A stretch of DNA of 64,000 nucleotides from Phycisphaeraceae bacterium (GCA_020849625.1 JADLFV010000129.1:1-64000); one strand, 5' to 3'. Shown: positions 45,180 to 53,375, numbered from the stretch's first letter. Notes: a model not told the origin generated them from the sequence alone. Translations and numbers: made by a program.

Positions 45180-47054
45180 ATGCCCACCACGCAGGATCTG
45201 CTCCAGAACGCCGGCCACAGTTCCCAGGAATCCGAGTTCTTCAATCCCATGCCCCCCGGCTACGTGCCCGGACGACATAAGTACGTCGTCGTCGTCGGCA
45301 CCGTCATGAGCGGACTGGGCAAGGGCATCTTCTCCAGCTCCCTGGCCAAGCTGCTCAAGGACAAAGGTCTGCGCATCGCGCCGATCAAAATGGAGGGCTA
45401 CCTCAACATCGACTCCGGCACGCTCAACCCCTATCGCCACGGCGAAGTGTTCGTCCTCGACGACGGACTCGAAACCGACATGGACCTGGGCACCTACGAG
45501 CGCATGCTCGATCAGAACCTGACCAAAGACAACTACACCACCTCCGGCCAGGTCTATCGCACGGTGCTGGATAAAGAGCGCGGCGGCGGTTACCTCGGAC
45601 GTGACGTGCAGATGATCCCCCATGTCACCGGCGAAGTGAAATACCTGCTTCGTCAACTGGCGGTGCGGCAGAAGGCGGACGTGGTCTTCGTCGAGGTCGG
45701 CGGCACCGTGGGCGATCACGAAAACGCCTTCTACATCGAAGCGTTACGCCAGCTTGCTTTCGAGGAAGGCGAAGGCGCGGTCTGTTTCGTGGCGCTGACC
45801 TACGTCATTGAGCCGCCGGCCCTGGGCGAGCAGAAGTCCAAAGCGGCGCAGCTCGGTTTGAAGAAGCTGATGGAAGCGGGCGTGCAGCCGCACATGATCG
45901 CGGTGCGGGCCCAGAACGCGGTGCAGGACGCGGCGCGGCAGAAGATCGCCATGTTCTCCAACGTGCCGGTCGATCGCGTCTTTTCCATGCACGATCGGGC
46001 TTCGATCTACACCATTCCCGACGCCATGCGCCATGCGGGCCTCGACCGCGAGGTGCTGACCATGCTGCGTCTGCACGGGCGGGTCAACCAGGCGATGGAA
46101 GATGAAGCTCGCGAGCAGTGGGCCGGCTTCGTGCGCAAGCTCATCAGCCCCCGCAAGTTCAAGACAAAGATCGGCATCACGGGCAAGTACGCTTCATTGC
46201 GCGACGCTTATGCTTCGATCGACAAGGCGCTCGAGCATTGCGGGGCACATCTTTCCAGCGAGATCGACGTGGCCTGGATCGACACCACCAAGTTTCCCCC
46301 GGCCCCGGAAGTGGTCGCCGAGCAGTTGCGGGGATTCAACGCGGTGATCGTGCCGGGCGGTTTCGGCGTGCGCGGCACGGAGAGCAAGATCGCCTGCGTG
46401 CAGCATTGCCGGGAGAATCGCATTCCCTACCTGGGCATCTGCCTCGGTTTCCAGATGGCGGTGATCGAGTTCGCCCGACACGTCTGCAATCTGGAAGGGG
46501 CCGGCTCGACGGAGTTTGATCGCGAAACGAAACACCCGGTGATCGACATTCTGCCGGAGCAGAAGAAGATCGAGGGCCTGGGCGGCAACATGCGACTGGG
46601 GGCCCAGGACGTGGCGATCAAGGCGGACACGCTGGCGGCGTTTCTGTTTGCAGAAAGGCACCAAGGCACCGAGGCACCAAGGAACCAAGGGCCAATACCC
46701 TCGATGCCTCGGTCCCTTGATGCCTCGGTGCCTATTCTGATCCACGAGCGGTTCCGCCATCGCTACGAGGTGGATCCGAAATACATCGAGCAGTTGGAGG
46801 CGGCGGGATTGATCTTCTCCGGGCGGCATCCACAGCAGCCGATCATGCAGGTGCTGGAGTTGCCGCGCCCGGTGCATCCGTATTTCGTGGCGGCCCAGTT
46901 CCATCCCGAGTTGACCAGCCGTCCTCTGCGCCCGCAGCCGATGTTCATGGGACTGGTGGCGGCGGCCATTGCTCATGCACACCCTGACGTGCCCGCGGCA
47001 CAGATCAGTGAGCGCTGGCTCCCTTTCGTCCAACCTGAGCCAGCCGCGGTGTGA
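45180..47054 (+). CDS. pyrG: CTP synthase, divergent, with an in-frame repeat insertion
   Basis: The 624-residue enzyme converts UTP to CTP using glutamine. The synthase domain (about 30-300) has VVVGTVMSGLGKGIFSSSLA and YLNIDSGTLNPYRHGEVFVLDDG. These differ from the usual VVSSLGKG and YLNVDPGTM wording, but follow the same pattern. The glutaminase domain has its nucleophile C421 in GICLGFQM and H575/E577 in FHPE. It is about 75 residues longer than most. Near residues 492-520 an extra segment (ERHQGTEAPRNQ...) is encoded by an inverted tandem repeat and interrupts the region before HERFRHRYEV. The N terminus also has about 30 extra residues. Confidence 0.9.
   Translation: MPTTQDLLQNAGHSSQESEFFNPMPPGYVPGRHKYVVVVGTVMSGLGKGIFSSSLAKLLKDKGLRIAPIKMEGYLNIDSGTLNPYRHGEVFVLDDGLETDMDLGTYERMLDQNLTKDNYTTSGQVYRTVLDKERGGGYLGRDVQMIPHVTGEVKYLLRQLAVRQKADVVFVEVGGTVGDHENAFYIEALRQLAFEEGEGAVCFVALTYVIEPPALGEQKSKAAQLGLKKLMEAGVQPHMIAVRAQNAVQDAARQKIAMFSNVPVDRVFSMHDRASIYTIPDAMRHAGLDREVLTMLRLHGRVNQAMEDEAREQWAGFVRKLISPRKFKTKIGITGKYASLRDAYASIDKALEHCGAHLSSEIDVAWIDTTKFPPAPEVVAEQLRGFNAVIVPGGFGVRGTESKIACVQHCRENRIPYLGICLGFQMAVIEFARHVCNLEGAGSTEFDRETKHPVIDILPEQKKIEGLGGNMRLGAQDVAIKADTLAAFLFAERHQGTEAPRNQGPIPSMPRSLDASVPILIHERFRHRYEVDPKYIEQLEAAGLIFSGRHPQQPIMQVLELPRPVHPYFVAAQFHPELTSRPLRPQPMFMGLVAAAIAHAHPDVPAAQISERWLPFVQPEPAAV
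46657..46732. repeat. Inverted tandem-repeat element inside pyrG, unit GGCACCAAG/GGCACCGAG
   Basis: The left arm (46657-46691) is a tandem of GGCACCAA(G)-type units. The right arm (46698-46732) is its approximate reverse complement (about 26 of 35 bases). The reading frame of pyrG stays open through the whole element. Confidence 0.75.
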
Positions 47055-47078
47055 TTCCCTTAACCATTTTTACGGATC

Positions 47079-48017
47079 ATGCTCATGCGTCCATGGATGA
47101 CGATGGTGTGTGCCGCGGTGACTGCCGTGGCGGTTTGTGCTCAAACATTCTCTGAGGTGATCGAACTTTCCAACGGCGACAAGATCAACGTCGAAGTCAT
47201 CGAGCGAACCGACGATCACCTGCTGGTCGAGCACCCAGTGCTGGGCCGGTTGACGATACCCGTTGCCGCGGCCAAAACGGTGGAAGTCGCCGCGGAACCC
47301 GAACCGGAGCCCGAGCCGGAAAAGCTTGCCGATCCGCGGCTGATGGGCGTGGCGTTTCTGCCCGGGTGGACGCGGCACATCGAACTGGGGCTCGACGGCA
47401 CGTCGGGCAACAGCGACAGCTTCAACCTCCGGGCCGGCTTTGCCGCCAGACGCGAAGATGAAACCGATCGCTGGCAGATCAATTCCGCCTTCACCCGCAG
47501 CACCAGCGAAGGCACGACCACCCGCAACGATTTCTACAGCGAACTGATCAAGGACTGGCTGCTGCCGGGCCAGAAGCATTTCTACTTTGCCCAGGGCCGC
47601 TATGACTACGACGACTTCCAGAGCTGGCGTCACCGGGCGGCGGCGGCCGGCGGCGTGGGCTACCAGTTCTACGACACGCCGAAGTTCAACCTGCTGGGTC
47701 GCGTCGGTGGCGGCGTCAACGAAAGCTGGGGCGGTGATGCTGACGACATGCTCACCCCTGAAGCCCTGTTCGGCCTCGAGGGCTGGTGGCAGTGGTGCGA
47801 CACCCAGCGCCTCGAGTTCAAGAGCACTTTCTATCCCGCCCTCGATGACCTGGGCGAGTTCCGCAACCTCAGCAGCCTGGCCTACGTGCTCAAACTGGAC
47901 AACGCCCACAACCTGAGTCTGAAGCTCGGCCTGGAAAACGAGTACGAATCGCAGGTCGAAGATGGTATCAAGCACAACGACTTCAAATACTTCGCGGCGC
48001 TGGTGTTTGATTTTTAA
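47079..48017 (+). CDS. DUF481-family outer-membrane-type protein
   Basis: The 312-residue protein has a signal peptide (about 1-21), a short domain (about 24-68) with SNGDKINVEVIERTDDHLLVEHPVLG, a proline/glutamate linker, and a C-terminal beta-barrel-like region (about 95-312) with alternating hydrophobic residues that ends in VFDF. This matches DUF481 (YdiY-like) proteins, predicted outer-membrane barrels of unknown role. It follows pyrG by 24 bases and may be co-transcribed with it. Confidence 0.78.
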   Translation: MLMRPWMTMVCAAVTAVAVCAQTFSEVIELSNGDKINVEVIERTDDHLLVEHPVLGRLTIPVAAAKTVEVAAEPEPEPEPEKLADPRLMGVAFLPGWTRHIELGLDGTSGNSDSFNLRAGFAARREDETDRWQINSAFTRSTSEGTTTRNDFYSELIKDWLLPGQKHFYFAQGRYDYDDFQSWRHRAAAAGGVGYQFYDTPKFNLLGRVGGGVNESWGGDADDMLTPEALFGLEGWWQWCDTQRLEFKSTFYPALDDLGEFRNLSSLAYVLKLDNAHNLSLKLGLENEYESQVEDGIKHNDFKYFAALVFDF

Positions 48018-48030
48018 GAAGCGCAACAGA

Positions 48031-48085
48031 GCCGGACTCTGTGAGTCCGGGGAAGTCCGCGGACACCGGGGTCACAGACCCCGGC
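48031..48085. repeat. GC-rich palindromic pair between DUF481 and gspK-like genes
   Basis: AGAGCCGG at 48031 pairs with CCGGCTCT at 48078, enclosing GGACTC/GAGTCC and further paired words. It lies between convergent genes and resembles the REP-like hairpins elsewhere; it may also terminate transcription. Confidence 0.45.
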
Positions 48086-48092
48086 TCTGGGG

Positions 48093-49097
48093 CTACGGCA
48101 ACTGCTGGCGCCAGGTGTCTGGGCTGAGCGTTAGGGCGCGGGGGCTGGTGGAGCTGATGGCCAGGTAGGCGTCGTCGATGTAGTAGGAGCCGGTGCCGTT
48201 GTTGGTGACGATCTGCCAGCGGGCCTCGAGCAGTTGGCCCTGCCAGCGCGGGGTGATGCTGCCGCTGATCAGCCGCCAGTTGGTGTCGATGGTCGAGCCG
48301 GAGGATGAGTGGGAAAAAGTCTGCGTGCCGCTGTCAGTGCTGCGGACGTAGAGTTGGATTTTGGCGCTGTCGGTCAGCAGGCTGGAGCGGATCCAGACGC
48401 TGGTGTCGCAGGTCAGGCCGTTGACCAATTTGCTGGTCAGGTCCTGCTGCGGGCCGTCGGTGACCGAGCTGCGCCCGGAGACGGAAAGCGAATAGGGACC
48501 ACTGCGGGCGTTGCTGCCGTCAACGGCCAGGTTGAGCGTCCAGGTGGGAAACTGCCAGTTGTCCGCGTTGGTGCTGAAGCTGGGATTGGTCAGCAGATTG
48601 GTGGCGGCGCTGAGTCCGCGCAGATCGACGGGATTGAGTGTGAGGCGTTCCAGGCGTTGCACGCCGCTGACCTCACCGAGGCCTACGACGTCCACGGACT
48701 GATCGATGGCAGCCGACAGCGACGAGCCGCTGGAGGCGACGAACTTGAAGCGGAAGTTGCCGCGGCCGAGAGATGCGGAGCTGGACCAGGTGTCGTGGGT
48801 GTAAGAGGTTCGCCAGTTGCTGTTGTTCTGGATGGCGCGCAGGGCGCAATCGACGGCGGAGCGGGCCAAGAACGAGGCCTGCACGGCATCCTGATCGAGT
48901 TGCTCCGCCTGGCGCTGGGCCTGCACGGCCAGCAGGGCGGAGACGCCCAGGATGGTCACCAGCATGGCGGCGCCCAGCACCGCGATGTAAACCGTGCCGC
49001 GCCGGCACCTCCCATTAGCCCCGGGCTCTGCCCGGGGAACTCCCCCGGCAAAGCCGGGGGCTAACGGTTTGATCATCATCGCGCAACGTCCGGTCAT
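48093..49097 (-). CDS. GspK/PilX-like minor pseudopilin with carbohydrate-binding-module-like domain
   Basis: The 334-residue protein has a long N-terminal leader, then a hydrophobic helix RGTVYIAVLGAAMLVTILGV (about 33-52) followed by a GspK-like helical stretch. From about 170 on there is a beta-sandwich that looks like a CBM4/9 or similar module (NPSFSTNADNW ... GPYSLSVSGR ... YYIDDAYLA). The leader residues LAPGFAGGVPRAEPGAN are encoded by the GC-rich double hairpin at 49016-49064. The start overlaps the stop of the previous gene by four bases (ATGA). Role inferred: minor pilin of the type II system tip. Confidence 0.68.
   Translation of the reverse strand: MTGRCAMMIKPLAPGFAGGVPRAEPGANGRCRRGTVYIAVLGAAMLVTILGVSALLAVQAQRQAEQLDQDAVQASFLARSAVDCALRAIQNNSNWRTSYTHDTWSSSASLGRGNFRFKFVASSGSSLSAAIDQSVDVVGLGEVSGVQRLERLTLNPVDLRGLSAATNLLTNPSFSTNADNWQFPTWTLNLAVDGSNARSGPYSLSVSGRSSVTDGPQQDLTSKLVNGLTCDTSVWIRSSLLTDSAKIQLYVRSTDSGTQTFSHSSSGSTIDTNWRLISGSITPRWQGQLLEARWQIVTNNGTGSYYIDDAYLAISSTSPRALTLSPDTWRQQLP
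49016..49064. repeat. Double GC-rich hairpin inside the gspK-like leader
   Basis: CCCCGGGC-TCT-GCCCGGGG (49019-49037) and CCCCCGGC-AAA-GCCGGGGG (49042-49060) are flanked by TTAGC and GCTAA. It has the same two-hairpin design as 38060-38108 but lies within an open reading frame. Confidence 0.75.
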
Positions 49098-49750
49098 GGC
49101 AGCACCCCCTTGCGAATCAGGTCGCTGCAGGCCCAGGTGCGGATGGCTTTGAGTTGGGTGACCACGCGATCACCATGTTTGACGGTGACGGTGATGAGCT
49201 TGGCCCGTTGGGAGGCGTTGGCCGAAGCGCTGACGTTGTCGGGATTGACATGGGTGATGACGACCTGGCGCGACCAGCCGTCGAACCCGGCGATGGCTGT
49301 GCCGTTGCGATCGGCGGGCGGCGATTCGCTCAAGCCGTTGTAGTCGTCGACATCGTTGAACAGCGAGCGGTTGCCGGCCGCCAGTTCGGTGGCGTTGGGG
49401 GTCAGGCCGTCACCATTGACCGGGTCGGCATAGTCCTGGTCGATGATTTCGCTGAGCAGGTCGCCGGCCAGTTGGCAACCGCGGGCCTGCTCAGCCATGA
49501 CCACGCGCGTGCTGCGCGAGGCCGCCACCGCGCTGAGTGCGGCCGTGAACAGCAGGCTCACGATGAGCATGGAGACGACCACTTCGACCAGGCTGAAAGC
49601 GGCGTTCGGGTATCGGGTATCGGGTGTCGGGTATCGGGTCAAACGACTGGCATCCGGCGCAGGCGTGGAAGGCGCGTACCGACGGCCGCCTGGAATTGAA
49701 ATTCCAAAACCCGATACCCGATACCCGATACCCGATACCCGATTTCGCAT
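49094..49750 (-). CDS. GspI/GspV-like minor pseudopilin with repeat-encoded leader
   Basis: The 218-residue protein has a prepilin helix FSLVEVVVSMLIVSLLFTAA starting near residue 52, with Glu at position 5 of the mature helix. Ala-Ala sits before the cleavage site in place of the usual Gly. The preceding 51-residue leader is far longer than usual. It is mostly encoded by the inverted tandem repeat at 49606-49745 (RVSGIGYRVSG, then TRYPTPDTRYP). The ATG at 49750 overlaps the upstream gspJ stop as TGATG. A pseudopilin of this type would help build the short pilus of the type II secretion system. Confidence 0.72.
   Translation of the reverse strand: MRNRVSGIGYRVSGFGISIPGGRRYAPSTPAPDASRLTRYPTPDTRYPNAAFSLVEVVVSMLIVSLLFTAALSAVAASRSTRVVMAEQARGCQLAGDLLSEIIDQDYADPVNGDGLTPNATELAAGNRSLFNDVDDYNGLSESPPADRNGTAIAGFDGWSRQVVITHVNPDNVSASANASQRAKLITVTVKHGDRVVTQLKAIRTWACSDLIRKGVLP
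49606..49745. repeat. Inverted tandem-repeat element, unit CGGGTAT, inside the gspI-like leader
   Basis: The left arm (49606-49640) is five CGGGTAT-type units. The right arm (49708-49745) is five ACCCGAT-type units, its reverse complement. The spacer is 67 bases. Relatives of the unit occur singly at 42181-42214 inside kdsB and at 58855-58888. Confidence 0.85.
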
Positions 49751-51474
49751 CAATAGCTTCCCCCGCTGATGACGGTGATCTCGTCGAACAGAGCGCCGCT
49801 GCCGGCCGGGTAAAGCGCAACGCAGCGGGTGTCGTAGGCATCAGACTCAAACTGGTAGTTGAACGTGCCGCGGTGGACGCCGTTGACGAACAGGGCCACC
49901 TCGTTGTTGCCGGGATCGAGCATCAGGCGCAGGTCGATCATGCCGGCCGGCAGGCCGGTGACGGAGGTCAGCAGGTCGTCGCCGGGTCGCTCGGTGTAGA
50001 GCTTGATCGTCTGCGTGCCGTTGGATTCGAGCCGGGCGACGGCATAGACGCCGCTGTTGGTGCTGCCGGACCAGTCGAGGTTGATCCAGACAGCCGGGCC
50101 GTCGCTGCCGCTGACGGTGGCCTGTATGCGGAGGTCGATGGTGGTGGGGTTGGGAAAGTCGGATTGAGGCCGCGAGTCGAGGTAGGTAACGCCGGCCCAT
50201 TTGCCGTTGTTGAGCGTGCTGCGGTTGAAGGATCCGCCGCTGCGCACGATCCAGTCGGCCGTGCCGTCGGCGTTACTGTCGGTGTCGGTGGGATCGGCCT
50301 CATCGAAGGTCAGATGCCAGTAGTCCACGTTGTGCCAGGGTCGGTTGACCAGTGGGCAGGCCGACTGAGCGCGGCTGGCGGCAACGGTGGTGGGCTGAAC
50401 GGTGACGGTCAGGCGGGTCAGGCGGGTGCGGGTGAGCGTGCGCGTGGGGCCGGGCGTCCAGTAGTAGCCGACCACGAAGTTCATCAGCGTGCGGCTGTTG
50501 TTGTAGCTCCAACTGCCGCCGGAGTTGGACGTGACGTGATAGCCGATGCCACCCGGGCCCAGGTTGGAGTGCAGGGTTTGGCCCGCCGTGCCGGTTCCGC
50601 CGGACTGATCGAGCACGAAGGCCAGCTTCTGGCCGCGCTGCATGATGGGGGCATTGTTGAAGACGAACTCATGCCAATAGAAATTCGTGGTGCTCATGTC
50701 AAGCTCTTTGAGCGTGACCGAGTCGAGCATGGTAGAAGTCGGCTCACTGCTGCCGGTGACCGACCGTATGGAAGCCCGCGCGGTGCCGAACTGCAAGCCT
50801 TCCGCCATGAGGGCGAAATAAGCCCGCGAGACCTGCCAGCGTGTGGCGTCGGCGGCCAGGTTGGGGCGGATGACCTGGGCGATCCACTTGTCGCTCTCGA
50901 TGGTTCGGCTGCCGGAGTTGGTGGTGCTGGTGTTGCCGGCAAAGGCAACTTCACTGCTCTTGACATCCGGGCCGGGATAGCTGCTGGTGACTGTTTCGCT
51001 GCTGGTGGTGAAGCTGAGGCTTTGCACCGCGTCCAGCAGGATGACGTTGGCGCCGCCGTTGTAGCTGCGGTAGAGCGGAGCCCCGGCCGTGCCGGACCAG
51101 TGATAGCGGATGCGCTCGGGATCGCCGTCGTCATCGCGGTCGGGCACGGCGAAGGTGATGGCGGTGGCGGTCAACTCGCTGAAATGCAGGGCGAAACGGG
51201 CATCATCGGTGATGCGGGCCAGAGCGGCGGCGGCATCGAGGCTCTGCTGGATGGAGGCGTCGGTCTTGTCATCGGGTACCGCCCGCGCCGCCAGCACGAT
51301 GGCCGAGGAAATCCCCAGCAGCACAATGGCCGACAGCGCCAGGCCCAGGATCAGTTCGATGAGAGTGAAGGCCCGGGAATGGCGGATGGCGGATGGCGGA
51401 TGGCGGATGGGATCGCGCGGTGGTCGCCCGCCTGCCCATCCATCCGCGATCCGCCATCTGCCATCTGCCATCAT
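49750..51474 (-). CDS. GspJ-like pseudopilin with C-terminal concanavalin-type domain and repeat-encoded leader
   Basis: The 574-residue protein has a prepilin helix FTLIELILGLALSAIVLLGI from about residue 36. The pseudopilin body follows (about 56-330), then a C-terminal LamG/concanavalin-like domain (about 370-570; WHLTFDEADP, ARLESNGTQTIKLYTE, LFVNGVHRGTF). Usual GspJ proteins are about 200 residues, so this is a large fusion. The 35-residue leader (MADGRWRIADG, then RHPPSAIRHSRA) is encoded by the inverted tandem repeat at 51376-51477. It overlaps gspH and gspI at both ends (ATGA, TGATG). Confidence 0.72.
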   Translation of the reverse strand: MMADGRWRIADGWAGGRPPRDPIRHPPSAIRHSRAFTLIELILGLALSAIVLLGISSAIVLAARAVPDDKTDASIQQSLDAAAALARITDDARFALHFSELTATAITFAVPDRDDDGDPERIRYHWSGTAGAPLYRSYNGGANVILLDAVQSLSFTTSSETVTSSYPGPDVKSSEVAFAGNTSTTNSGSRTIESDKWIAQVIRPNLAADATRWQVSRAYFALMAEGLQFGTARASIRSVTGSSEPTSTMLDSVTLKELDMSTTNFYWHEFVFNNAPIMQRGQKLAFVLDQSGGTGTAGQTLHSNLGPGGIGYHVTSNSGGSWSYNNSRTLMNFVVGYYWTPGPTRTLTRTRLTRLTVTVQPTTVAASRAQSACPLVNRPWHNVDYWHLTFDEADPTDTDSNADGTADWIVRSGGSFNRSTLNNGKWAGVTYLDSRPQSDFPNPTTIDLRIQATVSGSDGPAVWINLDWSGSTNSGVYAVARLESNGTQTIKLYTERPGDDLLTSVTGLPAGMIDLRLMLDPGNNEVALFVNGVHRGTFNYQFESDAYDTRCVALYPAGSGALFDEITVISGGSY

Positions 51475-51477
51475 TCC
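51376..51477. repeat. Inverted tandem-repeat element, unit GGATGGC, inside the gspJ-like leader
   Basis: The left arm (51376-51410) is a tandem of GGATGGC units. The right arm (51436-51477) is the reverse complement with some changes (GCCATCT units). The spacer is about 25 bases. The whole element separates the start codon from the prepilin helix. Confidence 0.85.
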
Positions 51478-52010
51478 ACGCTCATCTGTTCGGTTGTGCT
51501 GTCGTAAGTCACCGCCCGCTGTTTGTCGCCGACGGCGATGACCAGCTTGGCGGTGGTATTGGGCTTGCCGTAGCCGTCGAACTGCAACGTGGTGCCGTTG
51601 GCGATCTTGACCGAGGTTAACACAGCGATGAAGGGCGATTCGTCGAGCTGGGTGTCGCTGACGATGTTGCCATCGGCGTCGCTGAAGCGGACGAGGTTGT
51701 CGGTGGTATCGGTGGCGAGGGTGACGGTTTTGCCGTGAGCCCGGGCGTAGCGCTGGGCCAGATCGAACTGGGCAGCCAGATGCCGGCTGGCGGCATCCAG
51801 GCGGTAGCGCTGCACGGAGCCGGCGTAACGCGGCACGGCCACGGCAGCGGCCACAGACATCACGGCCAGGACGAGGAGCAGTTCGATCAGGGTAAAGGCG
51901 ATTGTTGATTTTTGATTTTCGATTTTCGATTTTCGATTGCGGCGCGCGCTCGCACCCGGGCGTCTTTCAGATCGCCATTCGCAAATCGAAAATCGAAAAT
52001 CGAAAATCAC
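51471..52010 (-). CDS. GspH-like pseudopilin with repeat-encoded leader
   Basis: The 179-residue protein has a prepilin helix FTLIELLLVLAVMSVAAAVA starting near residue 39, and a GspH-like beta domain with HGKTVTLATDTTDNLVRF and a C-terminal TEQMSVE. The GTG start at 52010 was chosen because AGGAG lies seven bases upstream, outside the repeat; a TTG at 52028 is the other in-frame option. The 38-residue leader (IFDFRFSICEW ... NRKSKIENQKS) is encoded by the inverted tandem repeat at 51905-52010. The stop overlaps the start of gspJ (ATGA). Confidence 0.72.
   Translation of the reverse strand: MIFDFRFSICEWRSERRPGASARRNRKSKIENQKSTIAFTLIELLLVLAVMSVAAAVAVPRYAGSVQRYRLDAASRHLAAQFDLAQRYARAHGKTVTLATDTTDNLVRFSDADGNIVSDTQLDESPFIAVLTSVKIANGTTLQFDGYGKPNTTAKLVIAVGDKQRAVTYDSTTEQMSVE
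51905..52010. repeat. Inverted tandem-repeat element, unit GATTTTC, inside the gspH-like leader
   Basis: The left arm (51905-51942) is a tandem of GATTTTC units ending GATTGCGG. The right arm (51980-52010) is the reverse complement, CGCAAATCGAAAATCG-type. The right arm begins exactly at the GTG start codon of gspH. Confidence 0.85.
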
Positions 52011-52104
52011 CCGTCTTCTCCTAAACAACCACCGGCGGCCAAAGACCGCCGGCGGTTCAAGTTCAGGTCATATGGTCACGGGTCTTGGCCGCGAGAGTGT
52101 CAGA

Positions 52105-52614
52105 TCAATAATCGCTGTAAAGTTTCCCGGCCGCATCCTTCTCGGCGATGGCCGTGTTGGCTTTGACCGTGCCTTCGGTGGCGTTGTAAACCCAGGCGCA
52201 GTCTTCCGTGCCCAGGGTGTCGGTGAAGGCGGTCGATCCCTTCTCAGCGCCCACCGGCAGTGCGGGAATGCTGCGCAGGTACGGCCCGTAGATGTGGGTC
52301 GTGTCCTTGCTGGCGGCCGTGCCGCCGCTGGCGTCGGTGTACTGGGTCAACTGAGTGCTGATGTTGAGCAGCGTGGGGAACGTGCCGCTGTGCTCGGTGG
52401 CGTAGAGGTCGATGGCGTTGCGCAGCACAGCCAGGTTGGCGGTCAGGGCTGAGTCGGCCGCACCGGAGGCGCCGCGACTGATGCGGGGGATGGCGATCGC
52501 CCCGATGATGCCGATGATCACGACCACGATCACCAGCTCGATCAGGCTGAACCCCCGAAATCCTTTACCCCGGCGAGTGCGACGAGCGGCTGCAATGACC
52601 TGACTGTTCAACAT
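52105..52614 (-). CDS. gspG: Major pseudopilin GspG-like protein
   Basis: The 169-residue protein has a normal 22-residue leader ending in RG and the helix FSLIELVIVVVIIGIIGAIAIP, the hallmark of type II secretion major pseudopilins. The globular part is short (ALTANLAVLRNAIDLYATEH). GGGAGA lies eight bases before the ATG. Unlike the four minor pseudopilin genes downstream, its leader carries no repeat. A short hairpin CCGGCGG/CCGCCGG lies after its stop (52032-52053), possibly setting a lower level of the minor pilins. Confidence 0.85.
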   Translation of the reverse strand: MLNSQVIAAARRTRRGKGFRGFSLIELVIVVVIIGIIGAIAIPRISRGASGAADSALTANLAVLRNAIDLYATEHSGTFPTLLNISTQLTQYTDASGGTAASKDTTHIYGPYLRSIPALPVGAEKGSTAFTDTLGTEDCAWVYNATEGTVKANTAIAEKDAAGKLYSDY

Positions 52615-52802
52615 GATTCTGTCTCCCTGGGTACGACCTTTTACAGGTTGGGTCTTCGATTGTCCTGCATGCTGAATCGACCTGACGTGGTGACGACTTA
52701 AGGCGGCCGCCTCAAAAATGCGGGCACACGTGGATAATCCAGCGACCCATTCGACAGAACGGCGCGGCAGAGTCCGGATAAACAAGCGGGGGATGGCGCC
52801 GA

Positions 52803-53375
52803 TCAGCGCCGGGCGGGCGCGGTCTGCTCCAGCGTCAGATCGACCATCTGATCGCCGAACTGAAAGGTGGCCCCCGAGTTGCCCACCGCCACCAGGCGGA
52901 AGTCCACCAGGCTGTCGCCGACGCGATAAGGCTGGCCGTTGACGATGGCGATGCGGTTGTTCATCACGGCACTGAGCGTGTGCGTGCGCAGGAACTGTTC
53001 GATGGGATCAACCTGCGTGGGGTTCTGGGCGGCTGAGGTGGCGGGTTGATCGCCGTACCAGGACGCTTCGGGTGTCAGGACGTTGCGGGTGGCGTCAAGC
53101 TTGCTCGCCTGTTGCTGGCCGGTGTCGCGCAGGCGCTGGGCGATGGAAGGTCCGGCGGGGGTTACCGGCTGTTTGATCGCCGCGGCTTCCGCGGTTGCGG
53201 CCGGGGCTTCGACGGCGGTGCTTTCCGCAGACTGCGGCGACACCATGTATTGCTGGGCTTCGGCGGCGGCGGGATCGGTTTCGCCACTGGCCAGCACGAA
53301 GCGATCGACGCCCACGGCCGACAGGCCCAGCGCCAGAAGTCCGAGAAGTATTTTGCGTTCCCTGGACATTTGCAT
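52803..53375 (-). CDS. PilP/GspC-like inner-membrane protein
   Basis: The 190-residue protein has one N-terminal membrane helix (about 9-27), a low-complexity alanine-rich stretch (about 30-80) and a C-terminal beta domain (about 120-185; RIAIVNGQPYRVGDSLVDFRLVAVG) of the GspC/PilP homology-region type. It probably links the inner-membrane platform to the outer-membrane secretin. It lies between pilO and gspG in the operon. The identification rests on position and domain pattern. Confidence 0.6.
   Translation of the reverse strand: MQMSRERKILLGLLALGLSAVGVDRFVLASGETDPAAAEAQQYMVSPQSAESTAVEAPAATAEAAAIKQPVTPAGPSIAQRLRDTGQQQASKLDATRNVLTPEASWYGDQPATSAAQNPTQVDPIEQFLRTHTLSAVMNNRIAIVNGQPYRVGDSLVDFRLVAVGNSGATFQFGDQMVDLTLEQTAPARR

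Noticed and set aside
49606..49745. Tandem repeats considered as a CRISPR array
   Set aside because: Units are only seven bases, have no spacers between them, and are mirrored by an inverted arm; no cas genes are present.
49624..51507. A 627-codon plus-strand frame opposite the gspJ-like gene
   Set aside because: Reverse-frame shadow with glycine/valine/alanine-rich sequence and no recognisable signal; the minus strand carries the pseudopilin with ATGA coupling.
48093..52010. Diversity-generating retroelement as source of variable leaders
   Set aside because: No reverse transcriptase gene, template repeat or C-type lectin variable region is visible; the repeats are at the N-terminal leaders, not at C-terminal variable sites.
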